33,944 nucleotides of DNA from Chloroflexota bacterium (GTDB lineage: Bacteria > Chloroflexota > Dehalococcoidia > Lucifugimonadales > Lucifugimonadaceae): NCBI GenBank assembly GCA_027624075.1, contig JAQBUH010000023.1, forward strand, positions 1 through 33,944. The letters are read 5' to 3'. How positions within the stretch are numbered: the first letter of the stretch is position 1; each line of letters begins with the position of its first letter. Under the pieces are notes generated by a model, which saw nothing but the letters and a program-made list of their open reading frames with translations, made no database searches and was not told where the DNA came from. A program made the position numbers and the translations under genes. This document shows positions 25,571-33,583 of this stretch, in pieces.

Positions 25571-25960
25571 TTACCTCGCTCCGAAATACGCCTTCATCGG
25601 GTCGAAGTAGTGCTCCTGCCAGCCTGTGCGGTAGTGGTCGCCGTCGTCCGGCACACTCGTGTGGTGGAGCGTGACACGGGTCCCGCCATCGACCGCCTCG
25701 AGCGTCACCTCGATCTGCGAGTCCGGCTCTGCCTCACCGAACTGCGATGTGCGCCACGACTGCACAATCCGCCTGCCCGGCTCGAGGGCGAGGTTCTCGC
25801 CGGAGATGTAACCGTCCCACGCGTCGAACTTCCCGCTGGATTTATCGTTTGTATTAGCCTCTCCGCCGGTCATTCCGGTGTGCCCTTCACTCGATAGCCA
25901 TGCGCGGTAGACCTCGTCTGGGCTTGCCGGGATGATGTCGCTGACAGTGAACTCGATCAT
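25571..25960 (-). CDS. SRPBCC/AHSA1-type START-like domain protein
   Basis: 129 residues, one START-like helix-grip domain of the activator of Hsp90 ATPase homologue 1 group (PF08327). It opens with a strand and P-x-S-P-D-E-V-Y-R-A-W-L, followed by W-D-G-Y-I-S-G, L-E-P-G-R-R-I-V-Q-S-W-R, and the closing helix with G-W-x-E-H-Y-F-D-P-M. Bacterial members bind small hydrophobic ligands; function is mostly unknown. ATG 25960 has AGGAG about 7 bases upstream. Nothing in the sequence ties it to its neighbours. Confidence 0.9.
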   Translation of the reverse strand: MIEFTVSDIIPASPDEVYRAWLSSEGHTGMTGGEANTNDKSSGKFDAWDGYISGENLALEPGRRIVQSWRTSQFGEAEPDSQIEVTLEAVDGGTRVTLHHTSVPDDGDHYRTGWQEHYFDPMKAYFGAR

Positions 25961-26119
25961 TCTGGAACTCCTGATACGCGGATGGACTCTGAGTGCCCTG
26001 TGAACTCCGGGGCCCGGACGGCCTGTTCAAATGGATAGTGGATAAGGGTACCCGAGGACGAAATGTGGCAGACCGCAAGCGGAGACAACCAGTCCGCTTG
26101 CCCGGTTGCGAGGCCGCTG

Positions 26120-27151
26120 CTATGGCTTCAGCAGGACCGCGCGCGCGCCTGGCGGCGACTCGATTGCCACGCGGTAGCCCTCGGCGGCCTCGTCGAGCGG
26201 CACGACGGTCGACACGAGGGGCGTGAGGTCGACCTGGCGCAGGCGTATCGCCATCTCGGCGCGGCGGGTCTGCTCGAGCGTTGGCCAGGCTGCCGCCACA
26301 ACTATCGCCGGAGGCTCGCCTGAGACTCCTTCCGGGTCCGGAGTGAGCAGGTGGTTGGCGTCGATTTCCGGGTTGGTCAGGACAAGGCGCATGCGGGCAA
26401 CGCCGCGATAGGTTTCCGCGGCTGCGCCAATCCGGGTTGATCCGGCGATCACCGCATCCGGGTAGACCGTGCGGCCGATATCGCCTTCGCCGACCGCCTG
26501 CGCTCCGTAGGTCTTTGCGGCGGCCAGCCGGGCGGGATGCGGGTCGAAGGCGTAGACGTTCTCCAGCCGGCCCCGCCTGTGCTTTAGCCAGGCCAGCGCG
26601 CACAGCCCTGCGGCGTCGCACCCGAAGACCAGGACGGGCCCGTCTCCGGCAATCTCAAGCGCCTGGTCTGCCGCGGCAAAGCCGAGTGCTGCGCCGCCGC
26701 CGGCAAAGACCGTTCGCTCCTCAGCGGCGGGCGTGGTCCTCACGAGCACGAGGTCGGCGTCCGGCGCCAGCACGTACTCAGCGTGTCCGCCATGGAGCTG
26801 ACCTGTCCCGAAGAGAGTCGCGTTGCCTGGGCCCGGGCCGGACGCCCCGACCGGGCCTGAGGCAGTGCAGGTTGCGACGACGAGGTCGTCGATATCCACC
26901 GCGGTAACCGCCTCGCCCACCTCGACCACGATTCCTGCGAACTGCGCTCCTGGAGTTGTCTCGCCGCCGCCGTTTGGGCCGCCGCCTCTGGCCGCTAGCT
27001 CGATCTCCCAGGGCCCGATGACGCTGGTCGTGACCATGAGAACGGCGTCCGCAGGCCTACGGACCACCGGTCGCGGCAACTCAACCAGCTCTACGCGGAG
27101 CGGACCGCGGCCGATTGCGTTTCCGGCCGAATTTAAGATGACGGCGAGCAT
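26120..27151 (-). CDS. MDR-family (alcohol dehydrogenase-like) protein lacking zinc ligands
   Basis: 343 residues. The GroES-like N-terminal half is recognisable (P-G-x-x-F-x-G-I-V-V-E-V-G at about 62-75), as is the Rossmann half (V-L-V-F-G-C-D-A-A-G-L), so it is a medium-chain dehydrogenase relative. The catalytic Cys is absent (I-G-P-W-E in place of I-C-G-S-D), the G-H-E zinc motif is G-A-Q, the four-Cys loop is replaced by a Gly/Pro/Ser/Ala stretch, and the coenzyme motif is atypical. It may be a zinc-independent reductase or a non-catalytic protein. The frame runs back to 27733, but the first 194 codons read as non-coding; ATG 27151 starts the family's usual L-A-V-I-L segment. Confidence 0.75.
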   Translation of the reverse strand: MLAVILNSAGNAIGRGPLRVELVELPRPVVRRPADAVLMVTTSVIGPWEIELAARGGGPNGGGETTPGAQFAGIVVEVGEAVTAVDIDDLVVATCTASGPVGASGPGPGNATLFGTGQLHGGHAEYVLAPDADLVLVRTTPAAEERTVFAGGGAALGFAAADQALEIAGDGPVLVFGCDAAGLCALAWLKHRRGRLENVYAFDPHPARLAAAKTYGAQAVGEGDIGRTVYPDAVIAGSTRIGAAAETYRGVARMRLVLTNPEIDANHLLTPDPEGVSGEPPAIVVAAAWPTLEQTRRAEMAIRLRQVDLTPLVSTVVPLDEAAEGYRVAIESPPGARAVLLKP

Positions 27152-27633
27152 GAGCAGAGAGAGGTTTCCGGGATTGCCACGAGTCTGACTGGCGCAAGGC
27201 CGTCGCCTGCCAGTACATCTCGAAGAGGCGAGAGGCAATGAGATGATATCTGCGCGGGAGCGGGAGCGTCTGCCGCAACATGCACAGGCGGCATCCATGT
27301 AAGACCAATCTCTGCCAATCTCTAAAGGAGTGTCTCGCACCTGTGAAGGGGGCGAAGTCGCGGTTTGGCGTCCTTGCGAGAGTATTCCCGCTATCGATAT
27401 TGACCGCATGTCTGGGCCAGAGTAAGTTCTCGTACACATACGCACGGTCTGTATGAAAAAAAGCTGGTCACGTTGACGGGCGATCTGAAACATGTGACCT
27501 GCAGCCAAGAACGGCCAACGATAGATACCAGCCCCCGAGTCTGTGTGGCCAGGTGGCTCACACTTGATCAGGCCAACAGGCCGGGATGTTGCAACGTCGC
27601 TGGCCGGCATTGACCACAGGGAGGTTTTTGCCG
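27152..27633. other. 482-base divergent region upstream of the transporter/selenoprotein cluster
   Basis: The promoter for the downstream cluster must lie here. One weak candidate is TTGACC at 27400-27405, 17 bases, then TAAGTT at 27423-27428. The sequence is less GC-rich near 27420-27540, with an A-run at about 27456. No riboswitch or operator was recognised. Confidence 0.3.
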
Positions 27634-29427
27634 ATGCTATTTTTACGTGATGTGAGGCGCTCAGGACTTTTAGGGTCCTTGCTGTTAGTCGCAGTCGTCG
27701 CGGTTGCGTGTGGCGGTGACGACACCAGCTCAACCGACCCGACAGTAGGCGCTACTTCAACGACGAGCACGCAGGCGACGCCGACGCAGATCTCCATTGC
27801 GACGAGTGTCCCTGTTGCGACGGCTGCCCCGACCAGGGCTCCGACGCAGCCGCCGGCTCCTTCGGACGGGCCGTCCGGCAAGGTTGTCGCCGCGATCTCC
27901 GGCATCGGGCCGGACCAATACGAGCTATTCCAGCTCGCGTGGCCGTGGAACGACCGCAACCAGTTCATGGGGATCTACGACACCCTCTTCTACGATGACC
28001 GCTCGCCTGGAGCGGATGCGCTGCTGGTGGGCTCTGTCGCCTCAAACTGGCAATTTACTGCGGACGCTCTCGTCCTGACTATTCGGGACGATGTCCCGTG
28101 GCACAACACAAAGTATGGCAACCTGACGGTTGAGGATGTGCTCTGGTCGCTTGAGCGTACGTCGGCGCCGGGAACGCTGTGGACCCGTGCAGAGGCACTG
28201 ACCACAAACTACAAGGTTGATCAGATCACCCAGACGGGACCGAACGAGATTACGCTGCCCTAGAACGCACGTGACCTGCGCTGGAGGACTGTCCCGCGCG
28301 ACCTGACGTTGCAGAGCAAGAAGATGTTCGACGACCTCGGCGCCGAGAGTATGAACCTTGAGCCGATGGGCTCAGGTCCGTACCGGGTGACCTCTCACCA
28401 GTCAGACGACCACATCAACCTTCAGGCGGTTGTGAACCACTGGAGAGAGACGCCGTTCGTTGAGTTCATGGACGTCCTGGACATCCCGGAAGAGACGATC
28501 CGGGTGGCAATGCTGGGCAACGGGCAGGCAGACATCATCCAGATGGGCCTCCCCGCCGTGGAGTCTGTTAAGCGCATATCCGGCAGCCAGCTCATGGTCG
28601 GGCCGGCGACCGGTCTTTCGGGGGCGCAGGTTGTCCCGACCGGTCAGTACTACCAGACCGTGGACGGCAAAGGAGAGCAGACCGGCAGGCTCCCGCTTAC
28701 GCAGCTCCCGTGGGTTGGTCAGGACCCCGCAGACGGCGTGAAGGTCCGCCGTGCAATGGCTATGGCGATTGACCGTCAGGCGATCGTTGACTCGGTGCTT
28801 GGCGGGCTCGGCCAGCCGCACTACCTCTGGAACCTCGGTCCGGGCCACCCCCGCTGGACCGCGGAGATGCAGGAGAAGTGGGGAATCGACTACGACCCGG
28901 ACGCCGCCAAAGCGCTTCTTGCGGAAGCCGGGTATCCGAATGGGTTTGACTTCGACTACTTCATCCCGAGCCAGCTTTCCTCAACGCTGGAGCAGGTCTG
29001 TCAGTCGTTGATACCGATGTTTCAGGCAATTGGCCTGAATCCAAAGGTTGACACCTCAGCCTATTCATCGGTCCGGCCGAGGATGCTTGCCCGGACTATG
29101 GACATGGTCTGGTGCTGGCAGGAGACAGGCTGGAACGTTGACCCTGACCCGCTTTACCGCTTCTCAACCGCCGCGGTCTGGAACCCTGGCATTGAGTACC
29201 CGGAGCCGATGGCCTTCGAGTCACGCATCCTTGGCTCGACGGACACTGAGGACGCATGGGACATCATCATCGATGAGTGGCTCCCGTGGTTCAACGACAA
29301 CCTGCCGACCTTCCAGACAGTGGGCTTCACCGCCCCTGTCGGAGTCAGCAGCAGGGTCGAGAGCTGGGAGATGAGAGTCCATTCAGACAGGTGGCCGAGA
29401 GACCCCTGGCTGATCAAGCTGAAGTAG
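27634..29427 (+). pseudogene. Peptide/nickel-type ABC substrate-binding lipoprotein interrupted by an in-frame TAG
   Basis: Reads as one 597-codon SBP_bac_5 (DppA/OppA) family gene with a single TAG at 28261-28263 (codon 210). Frame, composition and family similarity continue unbroken on both sides. Signal peptide with lipobox A-V-A-C (Cys26), then a Thr/Pro-rich linker to about residue 85. The binding protein begins V-V-A-A-I-S-G and includes L-V-G-S-V-A-S-N-W, the typical L-T-V-E-D-V-L-W-S-L-E, and after the TAG G-S-G-P-Y-R-V, V-R-R-A-M-A-M-A-I-D-R and A-K-A-L-L-A-E-A-G-Y-P-N-G-F. ATG 27634 has GGGAGG about 9 bases upstream. The stop could be a real mutation, a sequence error (TGG or CAG to TAG), or suppressed. 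Two intact permease genes follow. Confidence 0.8.
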
Positions 29428-29443
29428 AAACCGTCCTGGCGAA

Positions 29444-29483
29444 ACGGCGGGAGGAGGGGGCCATTTGAACCTCCTCCCGCCGT
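29444..29483 (+). promoter_or_regulatory. Strong intercistronic hairpin between binding protein and permease
   Basis: A perfect 14-bp stem (29444-29457 with 29470-29483) with a 12-base loop, 17 bases after the substrate-binding stop and 34 bases before the permease start. No T-run follows, so an mRNA-stabilising or attenuating element that gives more binding protein than permease is more likely than a full terminator. Confidence 0.8.
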
Positions 29484-29517
29484 CCACTTACCTCTCCCCC
29501 CATTTCCCGCAAGGACA

Positions 29518-30444
29518 GTGAATTTTTTGGCAGCGTTTATCATGCGCCGGCTGCTATTCATGGTCGTGACCATGTTGCTTGTGACCGTCGTGATATTTGG
29601 CCTGTCTCGTGCCCGCGGTGATCCGCGGCTGATCTTCCTGGACGACAACACGACCCAGGCGCAGTGGGATGCGTGGGGCGAGCAGATGGGCCTTGACCGG
29701 CCGATCGTTGTCCAGTACTTCGTCTGGGGGGGTAAAGCTGCGACGGGAGACCTCGGCAAGTCACTCTGGGAGAAGAGACCGGTCACAGAGTCGATCCGCA
29801 TGCGGATCCCCGCCACCCTTCAACTGGGCGCGGCTGCCTGGGTATTTGCCATTGGGCTCGGTGTGCCGCTCGGCGTGCTGTCTGCGGTCAAGCGTGGCAC
29901 GGCCTGGGACTACATCGGGAGGTTTACGGCAACCTTCGGGCAGGCGTTGCCTCCGTTCTGGCTGGGCATCATGTTGATCCTGTTATTCGCGGTGCAACTG
30001 GAGTGGCTGCCCCTTGGCCGGCAGGGCGGCATCGACCACCTCATCCTGCCTGCGATAACTCTCGGGTGGTTGGCCGCGGCCGGAATTCTGCGCCTGGTGC
30101 GTTCGGCAATGCTCGATGTGCTCGACTCTGAGTACATCAAGCTGGCACGCGCCAAGGGTGTGCCGCGTTGGAAGGTCGTCTGGAAGCACGCGTTCCGCAA
30201 CGCAATGCTGGTGCCGATGACGTATGCGGTACTGATCCTCTCAGGCTTTCTCACAGGCACAGTCGTCACGGAAACGGTCTTTTCCTGGCCGGGGCTGGGG
30301 AGACTGGCGGTCACCGCGATCATCTCGAACGATTTTCCGCTCATGGCGGGAACGGTGTTGTTCGGAACGGCGTTAATCGTTATCGCCAACTTCTTCGTTG
30401 ATGTGGCTTATGTCATTATCGACCCGAGGGTCAAGTTCCAATGA
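29518..30444 (+). CDS. ABC transporter permease, DppB/OppB type
   Basis: 308 residues, six predicted membrane spans. The N-terminal I-M-R-R-L-L-F and first span, the short outside region with G-D-P-R and M-G-L-D-R-P, and the cytoplasmic EAA loop with E-Y-I-K-L-A-R-A-K-G-V-P and a following H-A-F-R-N-A are all diagnostic for the peptide/nickel permease family. This subunit pairs with the next gene product in the membrane and takes substrate from the lipoprotein receptor. The start is GTG 29518 with AAGGA very close; the ATG at 29542 is an alternative. The stop overlaps the next start by four bases (ATGA at 30441-30444). Confidence 0.94.
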   Translation: MNFLAAFIMRRLLFMVVTMLLVTVVIFGLSRARGDPRLIFLDDNTTQAQWDAWGEQMGLDRPIVVQYFVWGGKAATGDLGKSLWEKRPVTESIRMRIPATLQLGAAAWVFAIGLGVPLGVLSAVKRGTAWDYIGRFTATFGQALPPFWLGIMLILLFAVQLEWLPLGRQGGIDHLILPAITLGWLAAAGILRLVRSAMLDVLDSEYIKLARAKGVPRWKVVWKHAFRNAMLVPMTYAVLILSGFLTGTVVTETVFSWPGLGRLAVTAIISNDFPLMAGTVLFGTALIVIANFFVDVAYVIIDPRVKFQ

Positions 30445-31385
30445 CAGAGTCCAGCCAACTTGGCGGCCCGGTCTTGAATGTGACGCCGGTCTACTCACAA
30501 CCTCTCCGCCGGTCCAGCCCGTCCGCGTGGTATAGCCCTGCGCCGTTCTGGCGGATCATGCGCAAGTGGCCGGTTGTGCCAATCATCATCATCACGGTAC
30601 TGGTCATCTCCGGTGTCTTCGCGAACTGGGTCGCACCCAAGGACCCCTACGTTGCGGACCTGAGGGCAAGGCTTCAGGAGCCGTTCTGGTATCCAGAAGG
30701 CTCAACCGATCACATCCTCGGCCTGGACCACCTGGGCCGTGACGTGTTCAGCCGCGTAATACACGGCGCCAGTGTGTCGCTCATCATTGCGGTTTCGGTC
30801 ATTTCGATCGCCGCCACAGTCGGCACTACGCTGGGAATGCTGGCAGGCTATTACGGCAAGTGGGTAGACGACATCGTTATGCGGCTGGTTGAGTTCATGA
30901 TCAGTATCCCTCTGCTGCTGATCGCTATGATGGCGACCGTTGTATACGGCTCAAGCCTGACGCTATTGATAGTGGTGCTCGCCCTGTTTTCGTGGCCGGG
31001 CTTTGCAAGGCAGGTGCGGACCGAGGTGCTGCGGCTGAGGACCGCCGACTATGTGCTGGTAGCGAAAATATCTGGCGCGTCACCGGTCAGGATATTCTGG
31101 AAGCACCTGCTGCCCGGGGTCCTCAACACGGTGTTGGTGCTTGCGACCCTGCTGGTAGGCTCGGTGATCCTGACCGAGTCCATCCTGAGCTTCCTCGGCG
31201 CAGGGGTGCCGCCTCCGAGGCCAGCGTGGGGCTCAATGATTTCTGAGGGACGGCAGTTCCTGACCATCGCATGGTGGATCGTGACGTTTCCCGGAGTGGC
31301 GATTCTCGTCACCGTCCTGGGGTTCAATTTTCTGGGAGACTGGCTGCGGGACCACTTCGATCCCCGGCTCAGACAGGCTGAATAG
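30441..31385 (+). CDS. ABC transporter permease, DppC/OppC type
   Basis: 314 residues with an N-terminal cytoplasmic stretch of about 45 residues, a first span near 46-66, then L-G-L-D-H-L-G-R-D-V-F-S-R, the hallmark of DppC-type subunits, and five further spans. The EAA loop reads A-D-Y-V-L-V-A-K-I-S-G-A-S followed by I-F-W-K-H. It is the partner of the preceding permease. ATGA overlap gives translational coupling. No DppD/DppF ATPase gene follows; instead a selenoprotein gene begins 47 bases later, so the ATPases must come from elsewhere in the genome. Confidence 0.94.
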   Translation: MTESSQLGGPVLNVTPVYSQPLRRSSPSAWYSPAPFWRIMRKWPVVPIIIITVLVISGVFANWVAPKDPYVADLRARLQEPFWYPEGSTDHILGLDHLGRDVFSRVIHGASVSLIIAVSVISIAATVGTTLGMLAGYYGKWVDDIVMRLVEFMISIPLLLIAMMATVVYGSSLTLLIVVLALFSWPGFARQVRTEVLRLRTADYVLVAKISGASPVRIFWKHLLPGVLNTVLVLATLLVGSVILTESILSFLGAGVPPPRPAWGSMISEGRQFLTIAWWIVTFPGVAILVTVLGFNFLGDWLRDHFDPRLRQAE

Positions 31386-31432
31386 AACAGGCGCCGGAGA
31401 GATGTTCCGGGGAAAGAGACAAGGTGCGCAGT

Positions 31433-33112
31433 ATGGCAAAGTTGGTGACACTCAATCCTGTCGCAGAGATGCAGCAGACGGCTGTCAAGATGGACATAGC
31501 TCCAAGGCCTGCGTCGCTGGACGGGCTGAAGCTGGGCCTGGTCTGGAACAGGAAACGCGGCGGGGACGCTGTGCTGAGCCGGGTCGGAGAAGAGCTGTCA
31601 AAACGATACAAGAACGTGTCCGTCAAGATGTACGAAGGCGGTATTCCCGCCCCGGCGGCGGTGCTGGAATTGGCCGCAGCAGAGTCTGATGTGGTGGTTG
31701 GCTCTTCGTCTGATTGAGGGCAGTGCACGTCGTGGCTTGTCCACGACATGATTTTCATCGAGCGTAAAGGCGTGCCTACCGTCTCGATAGCGTCTGCCGG
31801 TTTCGAGCGAGACACGCTCGCCACAGCCCGCGCGTTCGGCATGCCGCTCGCGCCTTACGTCGTGGTGCCTGACGTGATCACATCTGTTCCGCCTGAACGT
31901 TCCTCAGCCGCCATCGCGGAGCAGATAGACGGCATCATCCGCGGCCTGACAAACCCGTCACAGGTGGTGCCTGCCGAGGATGAGGGCGACGTTGAGAACC
32001 GCCAGCCAGGACCTCCGCTTGAGTACGACGCAGACGGCCTTGACGTGTTGACCGAGTTCAACCGTGACTATCTCGACCGCGGCTGGGGGGACGGCTTCCC
32101 GCTGATCCCGCCAACGAGGGAGCGGGTCGACGCGATGCTCGGTGGCACGACGCTGCCGCCGGACCACGTTATCGGCATCCTGCCGCCCGGAATGGGCGTA
32201 GCGACAGTCGAAAAGATCGCGATTTCTGCTGTCATGGCAGGCTGTGAGCCTTCGCACCTGCCTGTGCTGTTCGCCGGCCTGAAAGCCATCATCAAGATGG
32301 GCTCACGGGCGCGCCAGTGGCTGATGTCAACGTCACCGGACGCTCCGTTCATGATGGTGAACGGCCCGATCGTCGAGGAGATCGGGATGAATACCGGCCA
32401 ATGCTCGTTCGGCCCCGGCCGGCAGTCGCGGGTGAACATTGTGCTGGGCCGCGGGCTGCGTCTTGCGCTGATGAACGTCGGCCACAACTACCCGACCGAG
32501 TTGGACATGGACACTATCGGCACGGCGAACAAGTTCTCGCTGTGCGGCGCTGAGCCTTCGGTTGGCGGCGCATGGCCAGGGTTCCATGTGAGCAGGGGGT
32601 TCAGCCCAAAGGCGTCGACGGTGACGGTGGCCGGTGTCCGCAACCTGATGGACGCCGCTGACCTGAGCAACTACACGGCAGAACGCGTGCTGAATACGGT
32701 CGCCGGAGGAATCCGAGGCGGCGCGGGTTACGCGTCTTACCGCTGGTCAGACCCTAACCCGTATGACCCGGAAGGCGGCGGGGGGGCGATGGTGATCCTC
32801 TGCCCCGATCACGCTAAGGCGTGCACAGACGCAGGGTGGAGCAAAGAGATGGTGCGGGACTACCTGTGGGGACACACCAGGACCACCGCCGCAGCGCTCC
32901 AGCAGGGCTTCAAGGTCAATCCAGCGTTCTTGTTGCCGCCGTGGAAGTGGGTGCTGGACCTTTCACCGGAGGAGGCGGCGCGCACGGTGCTGCCCGCGTT
33001 CAACAACCCGGAGCGCATTGAGGTGGCGGTCTTCGGAGGCCCCGCAGGCAAGAGCCTTGTGATGATGACAAACGGTCCATCGCAGACGGTGGAGATCACT
33101 GACCGCGCCTAG
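31433..33112 (+). CDS. UGSC-family selenoprotein with in-frame TGA (Sec95), fused to a large C-terminal domain
   Basis: A single frame of 559 residues if TGA 31715-31717 is selenocysteine. Residues 1-175 form an alpha/beta UGSC-type domain: L-G-L-V-W-N-R-K-R-G-G (34-44), then V-V-V-G-S-S-S-D directly before Sec95-G-Q-Cys98-T-S-W-x-x-H-D, the redox motif of the family (U-G-x-C), followed by G-V-P-T-V. A Pro/Glu linker (176-198) leads to a C-terminal domain (199-559) with F-P-L-I-P-P-T, A-G-C-E-P, T-G-Q-C-S-F and five cysteines (271, 324, 371, 457, 464), which I cannot name. ATG 31433 has AAGG 8 bases upstream; GTG 31424 is an alternative. Without Sec insertion only a 94-residue fragment is made. 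The reaction is unknown; a selenol-thiol redox role is inferred. Confidence 0.88.
31715..31717 (+). other. In-frame TGA, candidate selenocysteine codon
   Basis: The codon after Asp94 is TGA; the same frame continues for 464 further codons of clearly coding sequence. The residue sits in U-G-Q-C, where UGSC-family proteins have Sec or Cys. Confidence 0.88.
31726..31750 (+). promoter_or_regulatory. Candidate bacterial SECIS element of the UGSC gene
   Basis: A perfect 7-bp stem GTCGTGG (31729-31735) and CCACGAC (31741-31747) with loop CTTGT, extended by two pairs after a 1x1 mismatch. The apical loop begins 18 bases after the TGA, within the usual 16-37. If the two top G-C pairs open, the loop starts with GG as bacterial SECIS loops commonly do. 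Confidence 0.6.
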
Positions 33113-33144
33113 ATAACCGGTCCGTAACGGAAAGCTAAAAGACA

Positions 33145-33199
33145 CGGCCGGACGACCCTTTATGCGCAGATGCGCCTGCACAGAAAGGGTGTCCGGCCG
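33145..33199 (+). promoter_or_regulatory. Long hairpin between the UGSC and glutaredoxin genes
   Basis: Arms 33145-33161 and 33184-33199 pair over 16 bp with one bulged G. The 22-base centre can fold further (GCAG with CTGC). It lies 32 bases after the UGSC stop and about 60 before the glutaredoxin start. There is no T-tract, so it is probably an RNA-processing, stabilising or attenuating structure. Confidence 0.75.
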
Positions 33200-33260
33200 G
33201 TAAAGTAGGATGTAGTCGCCGGCGGGCTGCCGGGGATTGCAGGCTGTGAAGGCGATGACA

Positions 33261-33515
33261 ATGGCGCAGGTCACGATCTACTCATCAAACTACTGAGGCT
33301 CCTGCCAGATGGTGAAAGGGTTCCTTTCACTCCGCAATGTCGAGTTTGTCGAGAAGAACGTCTCTACAGACCTGGCAGGGCGCGCCGAGCTCATAGCCAT
33401 GGGATACGACTCAACGCCTGTCACAGTCATTGGAGACCGCCAACTGGCCGGTTTCGACGCCGGTTTGATCGATGAGGCGCTGGCCGAGCTGGACGCAGGG
33501 TTGAACAGGGGATAG
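33261..33515 (+). CDS. Selenocysteine-containing glutaredoxin (active site U-G-S-C)
   Basis: 84 residues if TGA 33294-33296 is read as Sec12. The frame is a complete small glutaredoxin: strand V-T-I-Y-S-S (4-9), active site Sec12-Gly-Ser-Cys15 at the start of the first helix, F-L-S-L-R-N-V-E-F-V-E-K-N-V (21-34) with the family's typical E-x-N-V, cis-Pro53 in S-T-P-V-T-V, and the closing G-F-D (64-66) with final helix. In ordinary glutaredoxins of this shape the Sec position is the N-terminal Cys of C-x-x-C, the nucleophile. ATG 33261 has AAGG exactly 8 bases upstream. A reader that stops at TGA would find only a headless 68-residue frame from 33309. Likely a thiol-disulfide reductase for the neighbouring UGSC protein (inference). 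Confidence 0.9.
33294..33296 (+). other. In-frame TGA, candidate selenocysteine codon
   Basis: Codon 12 of the glutaredoxin. It occupies the position of the nucleophilic cysteine in C-x-x-C, with the resolving Cys15 intact and the same frame coding on both sides. Confidence 0.9.
33311..33331 (+). promoter_or_regulatory. Candidate bacterial SECIS element of the glutaredoxin gene
   Basis: A perfect 8-bp stem GTGAAAGG (33312-33319) and CCTTTCAC (33323-33330) with a 3-base loop GTT, extended by a G-T pair. The loop begins 23 bases after the TGA and its first base is G, both as expected for a bacterial SECIS. Confidence 0.7.
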
Positions 33516-33583
33516 CGCCGGACACTGCCCGTAAGCCGGAGCGAACGGGCGATAGAACCACCGCAGAAGAGGAGAGAAACAAT

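Noticed and set aside
28261-28263. TAG read as pyrrolysine
   Set aside because: Nothing in the window suggests a pyrrolysine system, and the protein family has no such residue; mutation or sequence error is simpler.
28309-29427. Independent second gene starting after the TAG in the binding-protein gene
   Set aside because: It would need a TTG start inside a conserved domain with no ribosome site; same frame and continuous family similarity show it is the second part of one gene.
33309-33515. 68-residue protein starting at ATG 33309
   Set aside because: It would lack the first strand and active site of the glutaredoxin fold; the ATG has no proper ribosome site, whereas ATG 33261 does, and the frame is continuous through TGA.
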